DNA of 64,000 nt from Acidovorax sp. FJL06. GTDB lineage: Bacteria; Pseudomonadota; Gammaproteobacteria; Burkholderiales; Burkholderiaceae_C. The stretch's first letter is position 1. Each line of letters opens with the position of its first letter. Under the pieces are notes generated by a model that searched no databases, was not told the DNA's origin, and was given only the letters and a program-made list of their open reading frames with translations. Shown here piece after piece: positions 51,660 to 59,506 of this stretch. Both the position numbers and the translations under genes were made by a program. The DNA is taken from assembly GCF_003852545.1 (NCBI RefSeq), contig NZ_QAJR01000026.1, positions 1 through 64,000 of the forward strand, written 5' to 3'.

Positions 51660-52982
51660 ATGAACTCCACTACCAACACTGTTTCAAGCGCCACGTCGCA
51701 CTACCGGTTCAAGCCCTGGAATGTGGGGCGGACCGTCATCTGGTCGCTGTTTGCGATTGCCCTGATCGTGGCGCCCATGCTGTTTCGCAGCAGCCTGGCG
51801 CTGACCATGCTCTCGCAGATCGGCTACCTCATCATCATCTGCCTGTCCTACAACATGCTGCTGGGGCAGGGAGGAATGCTGAGCTTTGGCCATGCGGTCT
51901 ACACCGGCCTGGGCTCGTTCATCGCCATCCATGCGATGAACATGGCGGGCAAGGGCAGCTTCAATATTCCGCTGGTGCTCATCCCCATCGTGGGCGGCCT
52001 GGCCGGGGCGTTCTTTGCCATCCTGCTGGGTTTTGTCACCACCAAGAAATCGGGCACCACGTTTGCCATGATCACGCTGGGCATTGGCGAGCTGGTGGCC
52101 TCCATGGCGCTGATGTTCCCCGAGTTCTTTGGCGGCGAAGGCGGCATCACCACCGACCGTGTCTACGGCCAGTCCTTCTTCGGCATCAGCTTCGGACCGG
52201 CCATCCAGGTGTACTACCTGATTGCGGCGTACTGCTTTGTCTGCACGGCAGCGATGTTTGCGTTCACCGGCACGCCGCTGGGCCGCATCTTGAACGCTGT
52301 GCGCGACAACCCCGAGCGCGTGGAGTTCATCGGCTACAACACGCAGCGTGTGCGCTACTTCGCGTTCATCATCGCGGGCTTTTTCGCGGGCATCGGCGGC
52401 GGCCTGGCCACGATCAACTTCGAGATCGTGACCGGTGCCGACAGCCTGAACGTGGTGCGCTCGGGCGGCTACCTGCTGTTCACCTTCCTGGGCGGGGCCA
52501 CGTTCTTCTTTGGCCCCATCATCGGCGCGGTGCTGCTGGTGCTGGCCTCGGTGCTGCTGTCCGAGCTGTCCAAGGCCTGGCTGCTGTACCTGGGCCTGGT
52601 GTTCCTGTTCATGGTGATGTATGCACCCGGCGGCGTGGCCAGCCTGATCATGATGAACCTGCGCCTGGCCAAGTTCGGCAAGCTGCGCCAGCTGTGGACC
52701 TCATACCTGGGCCTGGGCGGCACCGCCCTGGTGGGGGTGCTGGGCGCGGCCTGCATGATCGAGATGACCTACCACCTGCAGCTCAATGCGGCACTGGGGC
52801 CAGAGCTCACCTTCCTCGGTGCGACGCTCAATGCCAAGGGCTTTACCAGCTGGTTTGGCGCCGTGTTTGTGATGGTCACGGGCTTTGCCTTGTTTGAGCT
52901 CTGCCGGCGCCAGTTCGTGCGCCAGTGGAGCCGGATCCAGGAAGAAATAGAACATGAAATCAAGCGTGGGGAGGCGGTGTGA
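51660..52982 (+). CDS. ABC transporter permease, LivM type with C-terminal extension (cluster 3)
   Basis: This 440-residue protein is about 100 residues longer than typical LivM. The core carries YNMLLGQGGMLSFGHAVYTG near residue 65 and TPLGRILNAVRDNPERVEFI. After the family core (about residue 330) come two further hydrophobic segments (TALVGVLGAACMIEM; SWFGAVFVMVTGFALFEL). A charged tail (RIQEEIEHEIKRGEAV) ends the protein. The stop overlaps the LivG-type start (GTGA). The extension may be a regulatory or assembly element particular to this transporter subgroup. Confidence 0.91.
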   Translation: MNSTTNTVSSATSHYRFKPWNVGRTVIWSLFAIALIVAPMLFRSSLALTMLSQIGYLIIICLSYNMLLGQGGMLSFGHAVYTGLGSFIAIHAMNMAGKGSFNIPLVLIPIVGGLAGAFFAILLGFVTTKKSGTTFAMITLGIGELVASMALMFPEFFGGEGGITTDRVYGQSFFGISFGPAIQVYYLIAAYCFVCTAAMFAFTGTPLGRILNAVRDNPERVEFIGYNTQRVRYFAFIIAGFFAGIGGGLATINFEIVTGADSLNVVRSGGYLLFTFLGGATFFFGPIIGAVLLVLASVLLSELSKAWLLYLGLVFLFMVMYAPGGVASLIMMNLRLAKFGKLRQLWTSYLGLGGTALVGVLGAACMIEMTYHLQLNAALGPELTFLGATLNAKGFTSWFGAVFVMVTGFALFELCRRQFVRQWSRIQEEIEHEIKRGEAV

Positions 52983-53770
52983 CCATGGCGGCTGACAATG
53001 CAACCTACGCGCTGGAGCTGCGCGACCTGCGCAAGAGTTTTGGCAAGACGGAAATCATCCGTGGCGCCAATCTGGCCGTGGCCCCTGGCGAGCGCGTTGC
53101 CATCATCGGCCCCAACGGTGCGGGCAAATCCACGCTGTTCAATTTGATCAGCGGACGTTTTGCGCCCACCAGCGGGGACGTGATCTTGAACGGCCAGCGC
53201 ATCAATGGCATGGCGCCGTACGAGATCAACCGGCGGGGGCTCTCGCGCAGCTTCCAGATCACGAACATCTTTCCCAAGCTCTCGGTGTTCGAGAACCTGC
53301 GCTGTGGTGTGCTCTGGAGCATGGGCTACAAGTACACCTTCCTGCGCTTCCTGTCGAACCTGCACGATGCCAACGAGCGCGCCAAGCAGCTCATGGAGAT
53401 GATCAAGCTCGACAAGAAGCGTGACACGCTGGCGATGAACCTCACGTATGCCGAGCAGCGCGCGCTGGAGATCGGCATCACCATCGCGGGCGGTGCCAAC
53501 GTGATCTTGCTCGACGAGCCTACGGCCGGCATGAGCAAGACCGAAACCACGCGCTTCATCCACCTCATCAAGGAGGTGACCGAGGGCCGCACGCTGCTCA
53601 CGGTGGAGCATGACATGGGTGTGGTGTTCGGCCTGGCCGACAAGATCGCCGTGGTGGTCTACGGCGAGGTGATTGCCTTTGACACGCCGGACAAGGTGCG
53701 CGCCAACCAGCGCGTGCAGGAGGCCTATCTGGGCTCGGTCGTTGCGGACGAGCAAGGGGCGGGACACTGA
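52979..53770 (+). CDS. ABC transporter ATP-binding protein, LivG type (cluster 3)
   Basis: This is a 263-residue ATPase. GTG 52979 overlaps the upstream stop; ATG 52985 (MAADNATYAL) is an equally good start behind GGGGAGG. Walker A is GPNGAGKSTLF and Walker B NVILLDEPTAGM. The switch is TVEHDMGVVFG. The signature position reads LTYAEQRALEIG, where the usual LSHG is replaced by LTYA, a variant seen in LivG relatives. The C-terminus EAYLGSVV is typical. Confidence 0.92.
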   Translation: MTMAADNATYALELRDLRKSFGKTEIIRGANLAVAPGERVAIIGPNGAGKSTLFNLISGRFAPTSGDVILNGQRINGMAPYEINRRGLSRSFQITNIFPKLSVFENLRCGVLWSMGYKYTFLRFLSNLHDANERAKQLMEMIKLDKKRDTLAMNLTYAEQRALEIGITIAGGANVILLDEPTAGMSKTETTRFIHLIKEVTEGRTLLTVEHDMGVVFGLADKIAVVVYGEVIAFDTPDKVRANQRVQEAYLGSVVADEQGAGH

Positions 53771-53771
53771 C

Positions 53772-54467
53772 ATGCTGAAAATTGAAAATCTCCACGCCTA
53801 CTACGGCAAAAGTCATGTGTTGCATGGCGTGACCTTTGACGTGCAACCGGGCGAAATCGTGGCCCTGCTAGGGCGCAACGGCTCGGGCCGCTCCACCACC
53901 GCCAAGGCCATCATGGGCCTGGTGGACTGGGAGGGCACGCTCCAGTGGAAGGGGCAGGACCTGAATGGCAAAAAGGCCTACGAAATTGCCCACCTGGGGG
54001 TGGGCTACGTACCCGAAAGCCGCGACGTGTTCCCCAACCTCACGGTGCATCAGAACCTGATGCTGGGCCAAAAGGGCAGCGGCAAGAACAGCCGCTGGTC
54101 GTTCGACGACATGTACCAGATGTTCCCGCGCCTGAAGGAGCGCCAGCACACGGAGGCGGGCGTGATGTCGGGCGGCGAGCAGCAGATGCTGACGCTGTGC
54201 CGAACGCTGATGGGCGACCCTGACCTCATCATCATCGACGAGCCCACCGAAGGCCTGGCACCGAAGATCGTCGAGCTGGTGGGCCAGTACCTGCAGACCA
54301 TCAAGTCGCGCGGCATCTCGGTGCTGCTGATCGAGCAGAAGCTGACCATCGCGATGAAGATCTCGGACCGCGCACTGGTCATGGGCCACGGTTCCATCGT
54401 GTTCCAGGGCACGCCGGACAGCCTGCGGGCCGACAACTACATCCGCAAGGAATGGCTGGAGGTTTAG
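53772..54467 (+). CDS. ABC transporter ATP-binding protein, LivF type with Walker A Lys-to-Arg change (cluster 3)
   Basis: This 231-residue ATPase starts MLKIENLHAYYGKSHVLHG two bases after the LivG-type stop. The Walker A motif reads GRNGSGRSTT: the invariant Lys is Arg (codon CGC), a change that normally cripples ATP hydrolysis. Other motifs are intact: signature MSGGEQQMLTLC, Walker B LIIIDEPTEGLAP and LLIEQKLT. The partner LivG-type ATPase keeps its Lys, so the transporter may work with one full catalytic site. Repeat B starts four bases after the stop. Confidence 0.92.
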   Translation: MLKIENLHAYYGKSHVLHGVTFDVQPGEIVALLGRNGSGRSTTAKAIMGLVDWEGTLQWKGQDLNGKKAYEIAHLGVGYVPESRDVFPNLTVHQNLMLGQKGSGKNSRWSFDDMYQMFPRLKERQHTEAGVMSGGEQQMLTLCRTLMGDPDLIIIDEPTEGLAPKIVELVGQYLQTIKSRGISVLLIEQKLTIAMKISDRALVMGHGSIVFQGTPDSLRADNYIRKEWLEV

Positions 54468-54470
54468 AAG

Positions 54471-54571
54471 CCCCCTGAGTCGCCTGCGGCGCCTTCCCCC
54501 GGAGGGGGACGCCCCGAGCGCGGCGGGGCGGCCCTTGCGCGGAGGCACTGGCCTGGAGCGCGCCAGTTTCG
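54471..54571 (+). repeat. Dispersed repeat B, copy 2 (plus orientation)
   Basis: CCCCCTGAGTCGCC, GCGGCGCCTTCCCCC, GGAGGGGGACGC and CACTGGCCTGG then GCGCGCCAGTTTCG appear in order, as in the inverted copy at 49182-49290. The inner part can form a strong GC-rich hairpin. It lies four bases after the livF-type stop. Confidence 0.8.
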
Positions 54572-54624
54572 CGGTCTGAGGGCGTGGCTGAGGCCTGAGG
54601 AGGCTCTTTCGCATCGGTCCTCGG

Positions 54625-54657
54625 AGGCGCCCCGTTCCCGGTGGCGCCTTTTTTTTT
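54625..54657 (+). terminator. Rho-independent terminator after Liv cluster 3
   Basis: AGGCGCC and GGCGCCT are perfect 7-bp arms around 11 bases, followed by a run of nine Ts. It ends transcripts of the third Liv operon and isolates the fad promoter. Confidence 0.9.
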
Positions 54658-54698
54658 GCCCGCTCGGCCGCAGTCTTGAGGGGGTATGCCAAACCCCC

Positions 54699-54716
54699 TT
54701 GTCCCGCCCGGGACAA
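54699..54716. promoter_or_regulatory. Perfect inverted repeat upstream of the fadB-like gene
   Basis: TTGTCCC and GGGACAA are perfect 7-bp arms around GCCC. They end one base before the TTGACA (-35-like) box, so a protein bound here would touch RNA polymerase. The regulator is unknown. Confidence 0.5.
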
Positions 54717-54759
54717 ATTGACACGCCAAACGGGTTTGAAGCCCCTACAATAAAAACGC

Positions 54760-54767
54760 ACGATCGT
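54760..54767. promoter_or_regulatory. ACGATCGT palindrome near the fadB transcription start
   Basis: The perfect 8-bp palindrome ACGATCGT lies eight bases after the TACAAT box, at the expected transcript start and 32 bases before the ATG. Similar ACG-centred palindromes are operators for TetR-type fatty-acid regulators in Proteobacteria. No such regulator gene is in the window. Confidence 0.35.
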
Positions 54768-54798
54768 TCTTTTTCACTTTCCAAGGAACAACAGCACC

Positions 54799-56898
54799 AT
54801 GACCGCTGAATACAAAGTCCACGGCTCCGTTGCCGTGATCACCATGGCCAACCCTCCCGTCAACGGACTTGGGTTATCGACCCGCCAGGGCATCGTGGAC
54901 GGCCTTGGCCGCGCCAATGCCGATGCAGCGGTCACGTCCATCGTCATCACGGGCGCCGGTGGTGCGTTCTCTGGCGGTGCCGACATCAAGGAGTTCGGCA
55001 CCGACAAGTCGCTGCAAGAACCCAACCTGCTGTCGGTGATTGCCGCCATCGAAAACTCGGCCAAGCCCGTCGTGGCCGCCATGCACACCGTCGCCATGGG
55101 CGGCGGGCTGGAGCTGGCCCTGGGTTGCCACTACCGCATTGCGGCGCCTGGCTGCTCGATTGCACTGCCTGAAGTCAAGCTGGGCCTGATCCCCGGCGCG
55201 GGCGGCACGCAGCGCCTGCCGCGCGTGATTGGCGTGGAAGCCGCGCTCAACCTCATCGTGAGCGGCGAGCCCGTCAAGAGCGAAATGATCGGCGCCGTGC
55301 CCGGCCAGAAGCTGTTTGACAAGATGGCCGCATCGGCTGAATCGCTGGCCGCAGAAGCCCTGGCGTTTGCGCAGAGCGTGGCCGATGCCCGCCCACTGCC
55401 CCTGGTGCGCAACTTCCCCTGCAAGCACCCCGAAGGCGACGCGTACTTCCAGTTCGCGCGCAACATGGTCAAGGGCATGGCCAAGAACTTCCCCGCGCCC
55501 GCCAAGTGCGTGGACGCGGTCGAAGCCGCCACCAAGAAGAAGTTTGCCGAAGGCATGCTGGTCGAGCGCGAGATCTTCATCAACCTGATGTGGACGCCGG
55601 AGTCGCGCGCACTGCGCCACCTGTTCATGGCCGAGCGTGCCGCGAGCAAGATCCCGGACGTCGCATCCGACACTCCCAAGCGCGACATCAAGCTGGTGGG
55701 CGTGATTGGTGCTGGCACCATGGGCGGCGGCATCTCGATGAACTTCCTGAACGCAGGCATCCCCGTCAAGATCCTGGAAATGAAGCAGGAAGCACTGGAC
55801 CGCGGCATCGCCACGATCAAGAAGAACTACGAAGCCCAGGTCAAGAAGGGCAAGCTGAAGGCCGACAAGTACGAGCAGCGCATGGCCCTGCTGAGCACCA
55901 CGCTGAGCTACGACGATTTCAAGGACTGCGACCTCATCATCGAAGCCGTGTTCGAAGAAATGGGCGTGAAGGAAGCCGTGTTCAAGCAACTGGACGCCGT
56001 GGCCAAGCCCGGCGCCATCCTGGCTTCCAACACCTCCACGCTCGACGTGGACCAGATCGCAGCGTTTACCAAGCGCCCGCAGGACGTGGTGGGCATGCAC
56101 TTCTTCAGCCCTGCCAATGTGATGAAGCTGCTCGAAGTGGTGCGCGGCAAGGAAACCGCCAAGGACGTGCTGGCCACCGTGATGGCCATTGGCAAGAAGA
56201 TCAAGAAGACCTCGGTCGTCTCGGGCGTGTGCGATGGCTTCATCGGCAACCGCATGATCGAGCAGTACAGCCGCCAGGCAGGTTTTCTGCTGGACGAAGG
56301 CTGCACGCCCCAGCAGGTGGACAAGGCTGTCGAGAAGTTCGGTTTTGCCATGGGCCCGTTCCGCATGGGCGACCTGGCGGGCAACGACATCGGCTGGGCG
56401 ATCCGCAAGCGCCGTTCCGTCGAACGCGCCGACATGAAGTACAGCCGCACGGCCGACAAGCTGTGTGAACTGGGCCGCTTCGGCCAGAAGACCGGTGCAG
56501 GCTGGTACGACTACCAGGCCGGCAAGCGCGACGCAATCCCGAGCGACCTGGTCAACAAGATGATCGAAGACCACCGCAAGGAGCTGGGCATCACGCCGCG
56601 CAAGATCTCGGACGAAGAGATCGTGCAGCGCCTGGTGTTCGCCCTGGTCAACGAAGGCGCGCACATCCTGGAAGACGGTATCGCCAGCAAGTCCGGCGAC
56701 ATCGACATGGTGTACCTGACCGGCTACGGCTTCCCCATCCACCGTGGCGGCCCCATGCACTACGCCAGTGAAGTGGGTCTGTTCAACGTGGTACAGGCCA
56801 TGGACCGCTTTGCCAAGAATCCGCTGGATGACGCAGCGTTCTGGAAGCCCGCTCCGCTGCTGGCCAAGCTGGCCGCCGAAGGCAAGGCCTTCCAGTAA
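54799..56898 (+). CDS. fadB: Fatty-acid oxidation multifunctional enzyme (enoyl-CoA hydratase / 3-hydroxyacyl-CoA dehydrogenase)
   Basis: This 699-residue protein has an N-terminal crotonase domain (about residues 1-190; [44 protein letters not shown]). The NAD-binding 3-hydroxyacyl-CoA dehydrogenase begins near residue 298 ([16 protein letters not shown]). Its catalytic His is in [18 protein letters not shown]. Two C-terminal helical domains follow ([29 protein letters not shown]). It hydrates trans-2-enoyl-CoA and oxidises the product to 3-ketoacyl-CoA. It is shorter than E. coli FadB (about 730), as is usual for Betaproteobacteria. AAGGAA precedes the ATG, and fadA follows after 35 bases. 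Confidence 0.94.
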   Translation: MTAEYKVHGSVAVITMANPPVNGLGLSTRQGIVDGLGRANADAAVTSIVITGAGGAFSGGADIKEFGTDKSLQEPNLLSVIAAIENSAKPVVAAMHTVAMGGGLELALGCHYRIAAPGCSIALPEVKLGLIPGAGGTQRLPRVIGVEAALNLIVSGEPVKSEMIGAVPGQKLFDKMAASAESLAAEALAFAQSVADARPLPLVRNFPCKHPEGDAYFQFARNMVKGMAKNFPAPAKCVDAVEAATKKKFAEGMLVEREIFINLMWTPESRALRHLFMAERAASKIPDVASDTPKRDIKLVGVIGAGTMGGGISMNFLNAGIPVKILEMKQEALDRGIATIKKNYEAQVKKGKLKADKYEQRMALLSTTLSYDDFKDCDLIIEAVFEEMGVKEAVFKQLDAVAKPGAILASNTSTLDVDQIAAFTKRPQDVVGMHFFSPANVMKLLEVVRGKETAKDVLATVMAIGKKIKKTSVVSGVCDGFIGNRMIEQYSRQAGFLLDEGCTPQQVDKAVEKFGFAMGPFRMGDLAGNDIGWAIRKRRSVERADMKYSRTADKLCELGRFGQKTGAGWYDYQAGKRDAIPSDLVNKMIEDHRKELGITPRKISDEEIVQRLVFALVNEGAHILEDGIASKSGDIDMVYLTGYGFPIHRGGPMHYASEVGLFNVVQAMDRFAKNPLDDAAFWKPAPLLAKLAAEGKAFQ

Positions 56899-56933
56899 GC
56901 CGCACCCACAGATACCGAATCAAAGGAATTCAC

Positions 56934-58109
56934 ATGACCTCCGCAGTGATTGTTTCCACCGCCCGCACGCCGCTCGCCAAGAGCTGGAAGGGTTCGTTCA
57001 ACATGACGCATGGCGCCACCCTGGGCGGCCATGCCGTGCAGCACGCCGTGCAGCGCGCCGGCATCGACGGCGCTGACGTGGACGACGTCATCATGGGTTG
57101 CGCCACGCCCGAAGGCGCCACCGGCAGCAACATCGCGCGCCAGATCGCACTGAAGGCAGGCCTGCCCATCACGGCCTCCGGTGTCACCGTCAACCGCTTT
57201 TGCTCGTCGGGCCTGCAGACCATTGCCATGGCCGCCCAGCGCATCATCGCAGGCGAGGCCGATGTGTTCGTGGCCGGTGGTGTCGAAAGCATCTCCTGCG
57301 TGCAGCAAGAGATGAACCTGCACATGATCCAGGACCTGGCGCTGGCCAAGCAAAAGCCCGAGATCTACTGGAGCATGCTGCAGACCGCCGAGCAAGTGGC
57401 CAAGCGTTACAACATCGGCCGCGAAGCCATGGACGAATACGGTGCCGCCAGCCAGCAAAAGGCCTGCGCAGCGCAAGCGGCGGGCCTGTTCGATGCCGAA
57501 ATCGCCCCCATCACCGTGACGGCCGGTGTGGCCGACAAGACGCTGGGCCTGATCACCAAGCAAGTCACCGTGAGCCGTGACGAAGGTACGCGCGAAGGCA
57601 CGACGGTGGAGGCCATCAGTGGCCTGCGCTCGGCGCTGCCAGGCGGCTTGATCTCTGCCGGCAACGCCAGCCAGTTCTCCGACGGCGCCGGTGCCTGCGT
57701 GGTGACCAGCGAAGAGTACGCCAGCAAGAAGGGCCTCAAGCCCCTGGGCCGCTTCCTCGGCTTTGCCGTGGCGGGTTGCGAGCCCGACGAAATGGGCATT
57801 GGCCCCGTGTTTGCCGTGCCCAAGGTGCTCAAGAAGCTGGGCCTCACGGTGCAAGACATCGACCTGTGGGAGCTGAACGAAGCCTTCGCGGTGCAGGTGC
57901 TGTACTGCCGTGACAAGCTGGGCATCCCCGCTGATCGCTTGAATGTGAATGGTGGCGCGATTGCCGTGGGCCACCCGTATGGGGTGTCGGGCCAGCGCCT
58001 GACGGGCCATGCGCTCATCGAGGGCAAGCGCCGTGGTGTCAAGCGCGTGTGCGTGACCATGTGCATTGGCGGCGGCATGGGCGCTGCGGGCGTGTTTGAA
58101 GTGCTGTAA
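56934..58109 (+). CDS. fadA: 3-ketoacyl-CoA thiolase / acetyl-CoA acyltransferase
   Basis: This 391-residue thiolase cleaves 3-ketoacyl-CoA with CoA to acetyl-CoA and a shortened acyl-CoA. The nucleophilic Cys is in [15 protein letters not shown] (about residue 90). The catalytic His is in [14 protein letters not shown], and the second Cys in [24 protein letters not shown] precedes the ATG. It follows the fadB-like gene and a strong hairpin lies after it. The two together make the core beta-oxidation pair. Confidence 0.94.
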   Translation: MTSAVIVSTARTPLAKSWKGSFNMTHGATLGGHAVQHAVQRAGIDGADVDDVIMGCATPEGATGSNIARQIALKAGLPITASGVTVNRFCSSGLQTIAMAAQRIIAGEADVFVAGGVESISCVQQEMNLHMIQDLALAKQKPEIYWSMLQTAEQVAKRYNIGREAMDEYGAASQQKACAAQAAGLFDAEIAPITVTAGVADKTLGLITKQVTVSRDEGTREGTTVEAISGLRSALPGGLISAGNASQFSDGAGACVVTSEEYASKKGLKPLGRFLGFAVAGCEPDEMGIGPVFAVPKVLKKLGLTVQDIDLWELNEAFAVQVLYCRDKLGIPADRLNVNGGAIAVGHPYGVSGQRLTGHALIEGKRRGVKRVCVTMCIGGGMGAAGVFEVL

Positions 58110-58129
58110 CCAACGCTGCGCCAACCAAA

Positions 58130-58169
58130 AACTGCCCCGCTCAGGCCGCAAGGCCTGCGCGGGGCAGTT
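58130..58169 (+). terminator. Hairpin after fadA, terminator-like
   Basis: Outer arms AACTGCCCCGC and GCGGGGCAGTT are perfect. Inside lies a second stem, CAGGCC and GGCCTG, with a GCAA tetraloop. It starts 21 bases after the stop. No T-run follows, so it may protect the mRNA end or terminate weakly. Confidence 0.65.
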
Positions 58170-58384
58170 GCGTTGGTGTCTGGGTCACCGGTGGTGCGTG
58201 GTGAGCAGGCGGTATGGACCATAAGCCCGGTGCCCATCGGTGCGGATGGCTGTATCGGCTGCATGGGTCGCGCGAAGCCGGCGGCCGCACGGCCCCCTAT
58301 GCAACGGGGATGAATCCTCGAATAATGCGCTGAGGTTGCCTTGCGCACCGTCAGGTGCTGGCAACCCGCCAAGAGGTGCAATCC

Positions 58385-59404
58385 ATGGCATGGTTGCGAG
58401 ACGCCCCGGTCGTTGTGTTCTTCTTTATGCTGGGCATGGCGTTGCTGTTGGCGGCCCTGGGGCTGGGAATGGGCCTGTGGAGCTTTCGCCTTGCGGGCGC
58501 GCTGCGTGGGCGAAAACCGGTGCCGGTCGATGAACTGGCGGATGGCTACCAACTCGTGCATGGCCGAGCCAGCGGACCGGTGCTGGCGGCGCCTCTCACG
58601 GGGCGCCCCTGCGTATGGTGGGAAGTGCGTGTCTGGGAGCGGAGCATCACCAGCCTGCAGGATTCCGAAGGCGGGAGCGACCGGCGTGCCGAATGGTCCG
58701 AGCGGCGCCACGACAGCTCACTGCGCGTGGTGCAGTGCACCCAGGGGTTGACCGTTTGCGCCGTGCAGCCGTTGGGCATGACACTCACCATTCCGACCGA
58801 GGTGTGTGACTGGCAGGGGCAGCAGTTTCCTCCCGAAAACCGGGATCCCGAGTCCCAACCCGGCACGGCATTCATGCCGTTGACGGAACGCAGCTCCAGT
58901 TATGCCATTGTGGGTGGCACGCTGCGGGGTGATCGTTTCCGCTACCGCGAAGAGATCATCGTGCCGGGCTCGGAGTTGTTTGTGCTCGGTCAGGTGCAGC
59001 GTGTGGATTCTGCGACATGGGAAGAGGCGCAGGAGCCACCGGTCGATCCGGGCATCCTGGCCGATCAGGCTGCGGCGCAGGCGGGCGGTGTGCAGATGCA
59101 CTCTGCGCCTGCACCGCTGGACGGCGAGCCCGAGGCAGAGGCGGAGGCGGATGCCGAAGAGGGCCCCGACGCGTTCGGGCGTGTCGGGTGGAGCGAGGCG
59201 ATCGACCGGCAAAACGCTGCCGCCATGCAACAGGCCCAGTGGCAAGTTGGCAAGCACAAGGGCAAGCACTACGTCATGGCCGTGCAGGCGCCCGAGCTGT
59301 GGGTTGGCATGCCGCAGCAAGCGGCGCAGGGCGGCTGGATCATGGGCGCGTTGTTTACAGGCCTCGCCATGTTCATGCTGTGGGTCCGCTTCGGGGCGGC
59401 CTGA
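58385..59404 (+). CDS. GIDE/BAM-domain membrane protein (MUL1-like, no RING)
   Basis: The product is 339 residues from MAWLRDAPVVVFFFMLG; GAGGTGCAATCC precedes the ATG. An N-terminal membrane helix (about residues 8-34) is followed by a soluble region with SGPVLAAPLTGRPCVWWEVRVWE. It continues TERSSSYAIVGGTLRGDRFRYREEIIVPGSELFVLGQV (key parts YREEIIVPGSELFVLG). This is the layout of the GIDE (beside-a-membrane) domain of the mitochondrial E3 ligase MUL1. An acidic Ala/Glu linker (about 240-260) and a C-terminal helix (about 318-335) end the protein. No RING finger or metal-binding Cys set is present. Function in bacteria is unknown. Confidence 0.8.
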   Translation: MAWLRDAPVVVFFFMLGMALLLAALGLGMGLWSFRLAGALRGRKPVPVDELADGYQLVHGRASGPVLAAPLTGRPCVWWEVRVWERSITSLQDSEGGSDRRAEWSERRHDSSLRVVQCTQGLTVCAVQPLGMTLTIPTEVCDWQGQQFPPENRDPESQPGTAFMPLTERSSSYAIVGGTLRGDRFRYREEIIVPGSELFVLGQVQRVDSATWEEAQEPPVDPGILADQAAAQAGGVQMHSAPAPLDGEPEAEAEADAEEGPDAFGRVGWSEAIDRQNAAAMQQAQWQVGKHKGKHYVMAVQAPELWVGMPQQAAQGGWIMGALFTGLAMFMLWVRFGAA

Positions 59405-59506
59405 TCAACGGTCTGGAACATTTTTCTTTCTGACTCCATACTGCTGCCAGCCGAAGCCAACCGGGGATGCCATGCAGCTGGCAGTTCCCAAACCAAGGGG
59501 CGGAAA

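Larger units (their letters stand above)
54468..54798. other. Intergenic region upstream of the fad genes
   Basis: About 330 bases hold repeat B (54471-54571), a T-run terminator (54625-54657) and the promoter region of the fadB-like gene. The promoter region has TTGACA at 54718 and TACAAT at 54746, 22 bases apart, which is longer than optimal. Two palindromes flank these boxes. No coding frame of interest was seen. Confidence 0.75.

Noticed and set aside
54471-54571. Repeat B as the transcription terminator of Liv cluster 3
   Set aside because: It has no T-run, and a proper hairpin with nine Ts lies 54 bases further on. It is kept as a repeat only.
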